Below are positions 8,578 to 17,602 of a DNA stretch of 64,000 bases, one piece after another; position 1 is the stretch's first letter; every line of letters starts with the position of its first letter. Both the position numbers and the translations under genes were made by a program. This DNA comes from UBA4782 sp034429195 (lineage in GTDB: Bacteria > Chloroflexota > Anaerolineae > Anaerolineales > Anaerolineaceae). The notes below the pieces were generated by a model that saw nothing but the letters and a program-made list of their open reading frames with translations, was not told where the DNA came from and ran no database searches. Location: NCBI GenBank assembly GCA_034429195.1, contig DAOUGQ010000010.1, forward strand, positions 1 through 64,000. Reading direction: 5' to 3'.

Positions 8578-8607
8578 AGGCGGACTGCGGACATCCGCAG
8601 TCCGCCT
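8578..8607 (-). terminator. Hairpin downstream of binding-protein gene
   Basis: A 13-14-bp perfect inverted repeat (AGGCGGACTGCGGA and complement) with a very small loop lies 27 bp after the binding-protein stop. No long U tract follows on the minus strand, so it may stabilise mRNA ends or attenuate transcription rather than fully terminate. Confidence 0.7.
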
Positions 8608-8634
8608 CGGGAATGCTTCACTTACACAGAAATG

Positions 8635-9870
8635 TTACTGGACTTTACCTTCAATATAATCTTGGAGGGTCTTTCCAGGGTAGTAGTATTCGAACATGTC
8701 AACAACATTATCCGGGGTGATTTCTTTGGTGGCATAGAACAGAACACCGGGAATGGGAGCGCCGTTGAGCAGGTTGACCATCTGGCTCATGCACCATCTG
8801 GCAGGAGCGATGGATGAGTAGGCAGCAGTGCCGACAATGATGCCATCATAGATACCCTTGAGGATGGGTTTGTCCTGGTCGACAGAGGAGAGCAGGACAT
8901 CACTGTTGTTAGCAGTCTTGGCATTCATCATACCGATGGTAGCTGATGAATACAGACCCCATGCACCAATCATATCGGGATATGCTTTGAGGGCGCCGTC
9001 AAAGGCAGTGTAGTGTTCTTCTGGTGAAATACCAGTCAGCTCTACGATCTTTATGTCTGGGTATTTAGTGAAGGTATCAACAAAACCTTTGGCACGGGTA
9101 GCAGCGTTGGGGTGGACAAAAGGCAATGTCTGATAAACAATAGTACCTTTCATTTCCTTGCCTGAATCCAGCAAAGCTTTTTCCAGAAGTGCACCAGCGA
9201 TTGCACCCTGTTCTACAGTATCTCCAATGACCAGAGAGTCAACCGATCCGGCCAACGGGGCATTCAGGGTGACCACAGGAATGCCAGCTGCTTCAAGAGC
9301 ATCGAGGGCAGTCTTTACACCGGTAAAATCACACGGAGCAAGGATAACGCCATCAACATCCTGCAGGATCCATTGTTCAATAGCCTGGTTCTGGGCGTTC
9401 TGATCGTAGTTCGCATCGTTGATCAGTAATTCAACGCCAGCTTCTTCGGCTGCAGCTTTCATGCTCTCAAGGATCATGGAACCAACCTCATCCACGGTAT
9501 AGTACACAGAGAAACCAATGGTGTACTTTTCATTCGCCTTTGGCATTGCAGTTGTCATAACATCCGGTACCTTTGCAGCACCTGCTGACCTGATCGTCAC
9601 AGCAGCTTCAACACCAACATCTCCGTACCACTTATTCAGGTCAAATACAGTATCCGGATCTCCAACGTATGTGAAATCAGCTGCGTTGGGATTAACAATG
9701 GCTTCTGGTTCAGTTGCTTCGGTCGCTTCAACAGCGGTTTCTTCAACAACGGGGGCTGCAGTCTCTTCCTCCACTACCGGAGCTTCAGTAGGTGCAACAG
9801 TCGGTGCACAGGCAGTCAGGATAAGCGTCAAAATCAGCAAGAGCGATGCAATCAGAGTAATTTTTCTCAT
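8635..9870 (-). CDS. Sugar ABC transporter substrate-binding lipoprotein
   Basis: A 411-residue periplasmic-binding-protein type 1 of the ribose/xylose family. It has a signal peptide with the lipobox LTAC (Cys about residue 21), an Ala/Pro/Glu/Thr-rich linker to about residue 60, and a binding domain that starts near YTIGFSVYYTVDEVGS. It should bind the sugar outside the membrane and deliver it to the permease and ATPase encoded just upstream. It is the last transporter gene and follows the permease gene after 132 bp. The specific ligand cannot be read from sequence. Confidence 0.93.
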   Translation of the reverse strand: MRKITLIASLLLILTLILTACAPTVAPTEAPVVEEETAAPVVEETAVEATEATEPEAIVNPNAADFTYVGDPDTVFDLNKWYGDVGVEAAVTIRSAGAAKVPDVMTTAMPKANEKYTIGFSVYYTVDEVGSMILESMKAAAEEAGVELLINDANYDQNAQNQAIEQWILQDVDGVILAPCDFTGVKTALDALEAAGIPVVTLNAPLAGSVDSLVIGDTVEQGAIAGALLEKALLDSGKEMKGTIVYQTLPFVHPNAATRAKGFVDTFTKYPDIKIVELTGISPEEHYTAFDGALKAYPDMIGAWGLYSSATIGMMNAKTANNSDVLLSSVDQDKPILKGIYDGIIVGTAAYSSIAPARWCMSQMVNLLNGAPIPGVLFYATKEITPDNVVDMFEYYYPGKTLQDYIEGKVQ

Positions 9871-10002
9871 TTACTTTTCTCCTTTGAAAATATTTACATG
9901 GTTGCGTTGGTCAATCCTTATTGACATACTACAAACAGGGTTAATTTGTGTTCCTCCTTTCTTCTGTTTTTTCTTGTCGTTTCCATATCAATAGGTGAGA
10001 AT

Positions 10003-10983
10003 TCACCTTTGTCTGGACTTGAAGGCATTATCCATCAAAACGGCAAAGATGATGACAAGACCTTTAACCAAAATCTGAACATGGTATTGGGCTCCAAGCA
10101 AAGACATACCATTATTAAGGGATGCAATGATCATGCAGCCTCCCAATGTGCCCCACATCGTACCAACTCCACCTAACAGCGCAGTTCCGCCAAGAATAAC
10201 CCCAGAGATGGCATCCAGCGCCAGGTCCTTCCCTGCATCAGGCAAGCCGGAATTCATTAATGCCGCGAGAATAAGACCGGAAATGAAAGCATACAATCCA
10301 CTCATTGTGTAAGCTGCAAGCTTGACTTTGCTGATCTCAATTCCTGCCACCCGTGATGCTTCCTGGTTTCCCCCAATACTACGCACAAAAAATCCAAATT
10401 TAGTTTGTGTGAAAACGAACCACGAAATTGCAAATAAGATCAGTGAAATAATCACAGGAGTAGGAATGACATTAAATAAGCGGCCGTTTCCAAAAATATC
10501 AGCAAAATGGGGTATTACGATGGGTACAGGTTTCCCGCTCGTAAGTGTGAGTGCAAGCCCTCTGTAGATGTTCATGGTTGCCAGTGTCACCAGGAAAGGT
10601 TCAATCTTTCCCTTGACAGAGATAAATCCATTTAAGAAACCCAGAAGCATCGAGAGGACCAAGACGATTAACAATGCTGGTATGGCTGGTACCAGGCCAC
10701 CCCTAACCAGCAATGCAAAGGTCACACCGACAACGGCGGCTATGGATCCAACCGAAAGGTCCAACCCCCCCAATGTGATGATAAATGTCATTCCCAATCC
10801 AACAATCAGTACATAACTCATGTTTTTCAGGATTGCGAGCAGGTTTGCCGGGTTTATAAACACGGGTCGCAGTAATGAAAATACAGCCATAAGAACAATA
10901 AGGATTACCATCGTCCGATATCGGATCAGCAGCTTCATAAAGGTTGTTCTTGATTTCGGTGTGGAATCAGTTTTAGCATGCAT
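10003..10983 (-). CDS. Ribose-type ABC transporter permease
   Basis: A 326-residue integral membrane protein of the RbsC/XylH/AraH permease family with about 8-10 hydrophobic segments. The signature stretch GGLDLSVGSIAAVVGV and the later GVILGGTALLGGVGTMWGT are characteristic. Its start overlaps the 3' end of the ATPase gene by 11 bp, which indicates translational coupling. It forms the transmembrane pathway, probably as a homodimer, for the sugar captured by the lipoprotein at 8635-9870. Confidence 0.94.
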   Translation of the reverse strand: MHAKTDSTPKSRTTFMKLLIRYRTMVILIVLMAVFSLLRPVFINPANLLAILKNMSYVLIVGLGMTFIITLGGLDLSVGSIAAVVGVTFALLVRGGLVPAIPALLIVLVLSMLLGFLNGFISVKGKIEPFLVTLATMNIYRGLALTLTSGKPVPIVIPHFADIFGNGRLFNVIPTPVIISLILFAISWFVFTQTKFGFFVRSIGGNQEASRVAGIEISKVKLAAYTMSGLYAFISGLILAALMNSGLPDAGKDLALDAISGVILGGTALLGGVGTMWGTLGGCMIIASLNNGMSLLGAQYHVQILVKGLVIIFAVLMDNAFKSRQR

Positions 10984-12526
10984 CAGTCATTAATCCCTTC
11001 ATTGGAGAATTTGCAGGTAGATTTTGCATTTTCTGTGTAGCCAGGCTCATCACATACTCCTGGGTCATTTGTTCTTTTTCTACAATCCCCTTCATGTAGC
11101 CTTCTTGCATTACCAAAATTCTGTCTGCCACGCTGATCAGTTCAGGTAGTTCAGATGAAACCATCAGGATTGCAGTTCCCCTGGCAGCAAGATCACCCAT
11201 GATCTGGTAGATCTCAGTTTTGGCACCAATATCGATACCGCGGGTAGGTTCATCGAAAATGATCACCTGCGGCGAGAAGTCAAGCCACTTCGCTAAGGCT
11301 ACTTTTTGCTGATTGCCCCCAGACAGGGAGCCCATGATCTGTTCAATTTTGCTTACCCGTATATCTAAAGTTTTCCGGTGCCTTTGTGCAATTTCTTTTA
11401 ACTGTTGCCAGTTCAGGTATCCAGCGAATGACGGGCGCTGGGCATTGAGCATGTTTATATTCTCATAAACCGGAAGGCATGCTACAAGGCCGGTTTTCTT
11501 CCTGTCTTCTGTAACAAAAGCAATTCTATGTTTAATTGCTTCCCTCGGGTTCCGGGGGTGAATTTCTTCATTATTCAGATATATCTTCCCTTCAGTAATC
11601 GGGCGCAAACCAAAAAGGGCTTCGAGCATCTCGGTGCGCCTTGAACCAACCAGGCCGCCAATACCCAGGATTTCGCCTTTATGGACCTCAAATGAAATCC
11701 CTTTGACCAGTTCCCCGCTGACCAGATTCTCAACCTTCAATACTGTCTCCCCAATTTGCACATCCCGCTTTGGATAGACATTTTTCAATTCTCGTCCGAC
11801 CATCATTTGGATCAGGTCCTGTTCTGTGACATCAGCATTATTCACGGTACCCACCAGCTCTCCATCACGAAGAACTGTGATGCGGTCAGCAATACCATTA
11901 ATTTCATGCAACCTGTGAGAAATGTAAATTACTGCAACACCATTTGCTTTGAGGTTGCGGATGATATCCATCAATTTCTTGGTATCACTTTCTGAAATGG
12001 ATGAGGTTGGTTCATCCATCAGCACAATTTGCGCTTTGGATGTCACTGCCTTTGCAATCTCAACAACTTGCTGCTGTGCAATCGATAAAGACCTGACTGA
12101 CCTGTTCGGGTCTATTTCATTCTGCCCTAAAGCAGATAATACACGGTCAGCAATTACCTGATAGTCGCTTTGGCGCAGGAGGAACCCTTTGAATTCATTC
12201 TGCTTATCCAGTACGATGTTTTCAGCCACAGTCATATCCGGACAAAGGGTTAATTCTTGATAGATTGTGACAATGGAAGATTTAATCGCATCTCTGGGTT
12301 CTTTGAACGAAACCGGTTTCCCATTGATCAGGATTTCACCGCCTTTGTCAGGTTGGTGGTATCCGCTGAGGATCTTGATCAACGTGGATTTCCCAGCACC
12401 ATTTTCTCCCAGTAACGCGTGAACCTCTCCTTTTTTTACATTCATACTTACATTTTTTAAGGCGACAACGCCAGGAAAAGTCTTGCTAATGTTTCTTAAT
12501 TCGAGGACATACTCATCCGGACTCAC
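10973..12526 (-). CDS. Ribose-type sugar ABC transporter ATP-binding protein
   Basis: A 517-residue protein with two fused ABC domains, the RbsA/XylG/MglA arrangement. The first has a full Walker A (GENGAGKST) and a variant signature SLSIAQQQVVEIAKA with VLMDEPTSS. The second has the degenerate Walker A typical of these proteins (GLVGSRRTE) and a canonical signature LSGGNQQKVALAKWL with IFDEPTRGID. It energises import by the adjacent permease. About 255 bp without a gene separate it from the upstream PIG-L gene, so a secondary promoter is possible. Confidence 0.94.
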   Translation of the reverse strand: MSPDEYVLELRNISKTFPGVVALKNVSMNVKKGEVHALLGENGAGKSTLIKILSGYHQPDKGGEILINGKPVSFKEPRDAIKSSIVTIYQELTLCPDMTVAENIVLDKQNEFKGFLLRQSDYQVIADRVLSALGQNEIDPNRSVRSLSIAQQQVVEIAKAVTSKAQIVLMDEPTSSISESDTKKLMDIIRNLKANGVAVIYISHRLHEINGIADRITVLRDGELVGTVNNADVTEQDLIQMMVGRELKNVYPKRDVQIGETVLKVENLVSGELVKGISFEVHKGEILGIGGLVGSRRTEMLEALFGLRPITEGKIYLNNEEIHPRNPREAIKHRIAFVTEDRKKTGLVACLPVYENINMLNAQRPSFAGYLNWQQLKEIAQRHRKTLDIRVSKIEQIMGSLSGGNQQKVALAKWLDFSPQVIIFDEPTRGIDIGAKTEIYQIMGDLAARGTAILMVSSELPELISVADRILVMQEGYMKGIVEKEQMTQEYVMSLATQKMQNLPANSPMKGLMTDAC

Positions 12527-12781
12527 AAAATCCTCCTAAAAGCAATATCTCAATACCAGAGCGTTAGTTTTCACAAACACAACTCGCGGATCGATTGCAC
12601 ATATTTCGTTGAATATCAGTCATTGACTGCATTAAATGAATCTTGGTTAATGAATGAAAATAATTTCTCCGCGTCACTCTTATCAATAAATAGATGTTTG
12701 GCCTGAGGTGCTCAAGCAAATTTGCGAAGGGGTGAAATTGCATATATTGTTTCATATAAATTCATCCCTCGCTATCGCTAA

Positions 12782-13528
12782 TCAATCAGTTCCGTACTGG
12801 ACTGGTGGCAACAACCGGTAAGCTTTCTGGTTTGGCCAGGTGTTCACAATACGGAAAGCCTCGGCATATTTACAACCGCACTGGAATCCGCGCCACTTAT
12901 TGACAGTGGCTACGTACTCATACCAATCCTTCACCCCGAACTGTTTTTCCAGGAAATCACCATGTTGGCTTGCATGCTGCTTGAATGCTTCAATTTTTTG
13001 GTCAAACTCATTGGTGATATCCACATAGTAATCTGGCGGGGCATCTCGGTATGTACCGGTTGTTTCCATGCGGAACACAGTGGGAATATGGTCAATCGGC
13101 GGATATTCAGTTCCAGGGATATTGGCCGTACTTGCCCAGATTGCTGCCCGGTATGCCAGTTCACCAACATTGGTGTGGTCATGGACGTAATCATCCTGCT
13201 CCATTGTAATAATCACATCAGGGTTGGTCATTCGGATAAGGTCAACATACCTTTTCCATGTACTATCATTCTGCCAGACTGCTGCGTCTTTGAAATCCCA
13301 GTGGATCAATTCAGCGCCGATTACAGCTGCGCCTTTCTGGGCTTCAACCGCCCGGATGGCTTCGATCTCAGGACCAGTGTGAAGCTTCGAGCCAACATTA
13401 CCAGTACAGGCAATCGCAATATAGACTTTATGCCCTTCTTTTACATAACGGATGAGAGTTCCCGCGCAATCCACTTCAACATCGTCAGGATGGGTGGTAG
13501 CTGCTAAAACCGTAAGTTTCTTTGACAT
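12782..13528 (-). CDS. PIG-L family deacetylase, copy 1
   Basis: A 248-residue LmbE/PIG-L fold protein; characterised members are zinc enzymes that remove acyl groups from N-acylated sugars. The zinc motif HPDD is at residues 13-16 and a second ligand region reads DDYVHDHTNVGEL. It is very similar over its full length to the next gene (for example GTLIRYVKEGHKV and FLEKQFGVKDW), which shows tandem duplication. Compared with copy 2, the ITMEQ segment replaces LTHDR, so metal or substrate contacts may differ. Its place in a pentose operon suggests deacylation of the imported sugar or of an intermediate. Confidence 0.88.
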   Translation of the reverse strand: MSKKLTVLAATTHPDDVEVDCAGTLIRYVKEGHKVYIAIACTGNVGSKLHTGPEIEAIRAVEAQKGAAVIGAELIHWDFKDAAVWQNDSTWKRYVDLIRMTNPDVIITMEQDDYVHDHTNVGELAYRAAIWASTANIPGTEYPPIDHIPTVFRMETTGTYRDAPPDYYVDITNEFDQKIEAFKQHASQHGDFLEKQFGVKDWYEYVATVNKWRGFQCGCKYAEAFRIVNTWPNQKAYRLLPPVQYGTD

Positions 13529-13551
13529 ATTAGCCAGGTTCCTTATTAATA

Positions 13552-14298
13552 CTACCGTGAGCTAAACTGTACAGGCGGTAGCAAGCGGTAGGCTTTATGA
13601 TTTGGCCAGGTCTGAACCACCCGGAACGCTTCGGCATATTTGCAGCCGCACTGGAACCCACGCAATTTGTTCACGGTTATCATGTAATCGTTCCAATCCT
13701 TTACCCCAAACTGCTTCTCCAGAAAATCACCATGCTGGGATTCATGCTGGGAAAATGCATGAAGCTTTTGTTCAAATTCTTCTGAAATGTCAACATAGTG
13801 GTCCGGCGGGGCAACGCGATGGGTTCCTACCGTCTCAAAATAGAATACCGTTGGTATGTGGTCAATGGGCGGGAGCTTACATTCGGGAATATTGGCTGTG
13901 CTTGCCCAGATTGCAGCTCTATAAACCAATTCACCCACATTCGAATGGTCATGGACATAATCATCACGGTCGTGGGTGAGGATTACATCGGGATTCGTTT
14001 GGCGTATGAGGTCTACATACCGGGTCCAATGGGGATGGTCAAGCCAAACATCCGCATCTTTGTAATCCATATGGATCAGTTCTGCGCCAATCACTTCAGC
14101 GCCTCTCTTTGCTTCTTCTGCCCGGATGGCTTCAATCTCTGGGCCTGTTAGCTGTTTGGAACCCACATTACCAGTACAGGCAATTGCCATAAACACTTTG
14201 TGTCCTTCTTTTACGTATCGAATGAGTGTGCCGGCGCATTGCAACTCAATATCATCAGGGTGCGCTGATGCGCATAAAACAGTCAATTTCCTGGACAT
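13552..14298 (-). CDS. PIG-L family deacetylase, copy 2
   Basis: A 248-residue paralogue of the preceding protein, transcribed 23 bp upstream of it. HPDD occurs at residues 13-16, the LTHDRDDYVHDH segment holds further likely zinc ligands, and the C-terminal FQCGCKYAEAF cysteines are shared with copy 1. Full length is retained. Being almost colinear with copy 1, it may form a heteromeric pair with it or act on a related substrate. The family assignment is firm; the role is inferred from the operon. Confidence 0.9.
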   Translation of the reverse strand: MSRKLTVLCASAHPDDIELQCAGTLIRYVKEGHKVFMAIACTGNVGSKQLTGPEIEAIRAEEAKRGAEVIGAELIHMDYKDADVWLDHPHWTRYVDLIRQTNPDVILTHDRDDYVHDHSNVGELVYRAAIWASTANIPECKLPPIDHIPTVFYFETVGTHRVAPPDHYVDISEEFEQKLHAFSQHESQHGDFLEKQFGVKDWNDYMITVNKLRGFQCGCKYAEAFRVVQTWPNHKAYRLLPPVQFSSR

Positions 14299-14325
14299 AA
14301 GAACCTCCTTAGCAGATTCAGTTCT

Positions 14326-15051
14326 TTACGGCAGAAGCTTATATGCGTTTGCTATGATTGGCCAATCAGTGCTGAGTGTGAATGCTTCAACATACTCAAC
14401 GTTTGGCGTTCCGCAAGCAGAGGCATAGAATTTGTTTTCATTAATCAACATATCGGAATAACCTACTCCGAAAGCGGCTTTGGACCATGGCCCATCTTGG
14501 GAAGCATGGCATCTGAACATTTTCATCTTTGTTTCGAAAGTATCTGTGATATCAACGAAATATTGCGGATTTGTTTTCATGCTCAGACCTCCAAGTGCAG
14601 TACAGAAGAATAACGGAGGCAGATGGTCAATGACAGGGTGTTCAGTTTCCATCAACTTAACGGTTGCCAGAACACGAGCTTCAAACGCCAGATAACCGCA
14701 AATATCGTGATCCTGGTTGTAATCAAAATGTTTTGGAGGGGCAAATATTACATCAGGCCGTGCTGTCCGGACAGCCTCAATAAAAGCCATCCTTGTCTCC
14801 CTGTTGTCAAAGAGCATCTCATCTTCATAACCAAGCCAGATTAGATGAGCCCCAATGACATCAGCGGAAGCCTGTGCTTCTTTATGCCGCATGGCTGCAA
14901 TTTCAGCGCGTGACATTCCATATGAGCCAATCTCACCATTTGTTGCCACACACATGTAAACCTCGTCACCACGTGCTGCATACTTTGCCAGGGTACCGGC
15001 CATCCTGAATTCAATATCATCGGGATGTGCACCAAATGCTAATACTCTCAT
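14326..15051 (-). CDS. PIG-L family deacetylase, copy 3
   Basis: A 241-residue, more distant third paralogue. The zinc motif is AHPDDIE at residues 8-14 and the second ligand region is HFDYNQDHDICGYL. I start at the ATG at 15051 because GGAGG on the minus strand lies 8 nt upstream; two earlier in-frame ATGs overlap or abut that site. Three successive PIG-L genes in one operon are unusual. The more divergent sequence suggests an older duplication and a different acyl-sugar substrate. Confidence 0.88.
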   Translation of the reverse strand: MRVLAFGAHPDDIEFRMAGTLAKYAARGDEVYMCVATNGEIGSYGMSRAEIAAMRHKEAQASADVIGAHLIWLGYEDEMLFDNRETRMAFIEAVRTARPDVIFAPPKHFDYNQDHDICGYLAFEARVLATVKLMETEHPVIDHLPPLFFCTALGGLSMKTNPQYFVDITDTFETKMKMFRCHASQDGPWSKAAFGVGYSDMLINENKFYASACGTPNVEYVEAFTLSTDWPIIANAYKLLP

Positions 15052-15099
15052 TTTCATTACCTCCATTTGAATAATCTTGGCAAAAATCTACGACGCTGT

Positions 15100-15969
15100 T
15101 TATGATTCTTTTTGCGTGCTGCTCCATGCATTAGCTATCCATTGGGACAGCTTCTGCCGGGCACTCGTTACTGAAGCAATAGGGTCATCATTCTTACCCA
15201 TACCAGACCACATCTCCATTACCAGAGGCCCGGAATAGCCCAGGCGGGCTAATAACTGGAAGGCAGCTTCAATTTTGACAGTCCCTTCGCCCAGCGCCAC
15301 GCCACGCAGCTCGTCCTTTCGGGTGTCTTTGACATGCACCCCGACAAGATGGCCGTCTGTTTGGGGAAGCTGTTCCAGGGGATCATAGCCAAATGCAGTC
15401 ATATTTCCGATGTCAGGATACGCCTGGAGCCAGGGCGAATTGATCAGTTTCACAATCCGCATGATCTTAGATGCAGAATTAACCAGTTCAGTATCGCCAT
15501 TTTCCAATCCTAACAGCACCCCGGCTGCACTTGCCCAACGTACTCCGGTATACAATCCTTCCAGATACCTGGCTTCTGTATCCGTATTACTGGGTTCGTA
15601 AAAGGCATCATATCCCATTACCTGAATAACCCGTACGCCAAGGTCAGCTGCCAACTCGATCGACTGGTAAAGGATGTCCAGACCTTGCTGCCGCAAAACC
15701 GCAGAAGCACTGCCCAATGGAAATTTCCGGTGGGCGCTGATGCCCATTCCCCATATTGGAACCCCAGTATTAAGAATAGCCTGACGCAGTGCTGCCCTTT
15801 CTGAAGGTGGCCATTTTAACCGGTCGAGCCGACGAGTGCTTTCATCAATCGACATTTCGACAAAGTCATATCCGGCTTGTTTAGCAGAAACCAGGATCTG
15901 CTCCCAGGTATATTCTTCAGGGAAGGCTTTCTCGTAAACACCTACAGGATTGTTTTTCAATGAATACAT
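15100..15969 (-). CDS. ulaE: L-ribulose-5-phosphate 3-epimerase (UlaE/SgbU-like)
   Basis: A 289-residue TIM-barrel sugar-phosphate epimerase. Blocks typical of UlaE/SgbU are visible in order: GVYEKAFP at the N-terminus, YDFVEMSIDES, SAHRKFPLGS, RVIQVMGYD, YPDIGN, HVKDTR, GEGTV and the final EMWS. The conserved Glu, Asp, His and Glu ligands for the divalent metal fall in these blocks. The enzyme converts L-xylulose-5-P to L-ribulose-5-P, the step that feeds the 4-epimerase encoded by the next upstream gene. The length matches the family. Confidence 0.9.
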   Translation of the reverse strand: MYSLKNNPVGVYEKAFPEEYTWEQILVSAKQAGYDFVEMSIDESTRRLDRLKWPPSERAALRQAILNTGVPIWGMGISAHRKFPLGSASAVLRQQGLDILYQSIELAADLGVRVIQVMGYDAFYEPSNTDTEARYLEGLYTGVRWASAAGVLLGLENGDTELVNSASKIMRIVKLINSPWLQAYPDIGNMTAFGYDPLEQLPQTDGHLVGVHVKDTRKDELRGVALGEGTVKIEAAFQLLARLGYSGPLVMEMWSGMGKNDDPIASVTSARQKLSQWIANAWSSTQKES

Positions 15970-16073
15970 TTACTTACCGCCTTGGATATCCTTCCTTCAT
16001 AGGTAAATCTTCGTCTTTGTGGTTGTATTTCTCAAAAGCCCACTGCGAAAATCCAAAATCAGAGCTGTTAGTG

Positions 16074-16721
16074 TTACTTCTTCTGCCCGTAAAGGGTATG
16101 GTAGATATTTTGGAATTCCTCTATTTGCGCTTGGGTCATTTTTATCGGGTCACCTAATAAAGATGAAAACAATGCGATCTTTGCCAGATCTTCCACTTCC
16201 ACGGCATCAATCGTAGCCTGCCATACTGTTGAAGATATGGTATAGACACCATGGTTTTGCATAATGATGGCAGAACACTTGCCAATCTTGCGGATGATCT
16301 CAGAACCGATATCTTCACCGCCAACAGCTGCATAACCACCAATGGGGATCTCCCCCCCCAACATGGCTGCGGAAGTCATCACTGCTGGGATCGGTTTTCC
16401 TAGTGCAGCAAAAGTGCAGGCATACGGTGAATGAGTATGGACGATCCCAAAAATATCTGGGCGATGTTCGTAAAGGTACAAATGGGTTTCTGTGTCACTG
16501 GATGGACGCAGGGAGCCTTCTAGTATCTTTCCCTTGCTATCTATCACCAACAGGTCACCTGGCGTAAGCCGGTCATATCGAAAACCGGTGGGTTTGATCA
16601 CAATGTTGCCAGTTTCAGGATCACGGCCGCTGACCGTTCCGCTGTGCATGGTTACCAGACGATTCTTAGGTAATTCAATTAATGATTCAAATACTTCCTG
16701 GCGCAACTTTTCAAGCATCAT
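16074..16721 (-). CDS. L-ribulose-5-phosphate 4-epimerase / class II aldolase family
   Basis: A 215-residue zinc enzyme of the AraD/UlaF/fuculose-aldolase family. Zinc ligands are in the HTHSPYA motif and the conserved NHG turn is present (IIMQNHGVYT). The SSDTETHLYLY segment carries the family Glu. With a UlaE-like 3-epimerase next to it, the best reading is a 4-epimerase that yields D-xylulose-5-P for the pentose phosphate route. A class II aldolase that cleaves a sugar phosphate is the alternative, because the family is split by few residues. Methionines at 16721 and 16718 are both possible starts. Confidence 0.85.
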   Translation of the reverse strand: MMLEKLRQEVFESLIELPKNRLVTMHSGTVSGRDPETGNIVIKPTGFRYDRLTPGDLLVIDSKGKILEGSLRPSSDTETHLYLYEHRPDIFGIVHTHSPYACTFAALGKPIPAVMTSAAMLGGEIPIGGYAAVGGEDIGSEIIRKIGKCSAIIMQNHGVYTISSTVWQATIDAVEVEDLAKIALFSSLLGDPIKMTQAQIEEFQNIYHTLYGQKK

Positions 16722-16771
16722 GTTCTTTATCCTTATTAATGGATCTGTAGTACTTAAGTCTGGTAGCAGGT

Positions 16772-17602
16772 TTAGCGGACAAAACCACCAAGGCCTCCGC
16801 CATCAATAACCAGTGCAGCACCGGTCATTTTGGCTGAACGGTCACTGGCAAGAAAAACAACAACCTCCGCTATTTCAGCAGGATCGATAATCACACCAAG
16901 GGCATTATTTTTCTTGTATTCTTCTTCCAGTAATGCCGGATCAAAGCCGTGGATCTTTGCACGGGCTTCTCGCAATTCTGGCGTCCACATCTTACTGCCG
17001 CCAAAAACTGCACCCGGCAAGACACTGTTGGCGCGAATTTTGTATTTTCCAAACTCGTTAGCGATTGTGCGAGCCATATGCAACAGACCGGCTTTTGAAG
17101 AATTGTAGGCCAGGAAATGCCGGCTTGGTTTTAGGGCATCATCGCTATTGATGTAAACCAGGGCTCCGCCATCCGGCTGTTTCATAAACACCTTAATGGC
17201 TTCGCGCGAAACCAGGAAGCTACCGGTAAGGTTAATGCTCATCACCCAGTTCCATTGAGCCAGAGTACATTCTTCTGACGGGACACTCACCGAAACACCC
17301 GCATTATTGACAGCAACATTCAACTTACCGAAGTGGTCAACAATGACTTTGACTGCCCGAACCACATCCTCTTCGCTGGTAATATCAACCTTCACAGGGA
17401 GGATTTGGGCAGAGGGATCCATCTCTTTTAATTCCTTTATGGACTCGGTCAATCTTTCCTCGTTGATGTCCATCATTGCCACCATCGCTTTTTCCTTAAT
17501 GAACCTGCGGGTGATCGCCAACCCGATGCCGGATGCGGCACCAGTGATCAGGCACACCTTACCATCAAGTTCACCTTCTTTTGTAGTGGTATTCACATTC
17601 AT
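16772..17602 (-). CDS. SDR-family oxidoreductase
   Basis: A 276-residue classical short-chain dehydrogenase. The nucleotide motif TGAASGIGLA is near residue 20, NNAGVSV follows, and the catalytic Ser and YxxxK are in the INSDDALKPS and AYNSSKAG segments. An Asp after the second beta strand (MMDINEERL) suggests NAD(H) preference. Its start overlaps the regulator gene by 4 bp (ATGA), so the two are translationally coupled. It probably oxidises the sugar or polyol to the ketose taken by the kinase. Confidence 0.9.
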   Translation of the reverse strand: MNVNTTTKEGELDGKVCLITGAASGIGLAITRRFIKEKAMVAMMDINEERLTESIKELKEMDPSAQILPVKVDITSEEDVVRAVKVIVDHFGKLNVAVNNAGVSVSVPSEECTLAQWNWVMSINLTGSFLVSREAIKVFMKQPDGGALVYINSDDALKPSRHFLAYNSSKAGLLHMARTIANEFGKYKIRANSVLPGAVFGGSKMWTPELREARAKIHGFDPALLEEEYKKNNALGVIIDPAEIAEVVVFLASDRSAKMTGAALVIDGGGLGGFVR

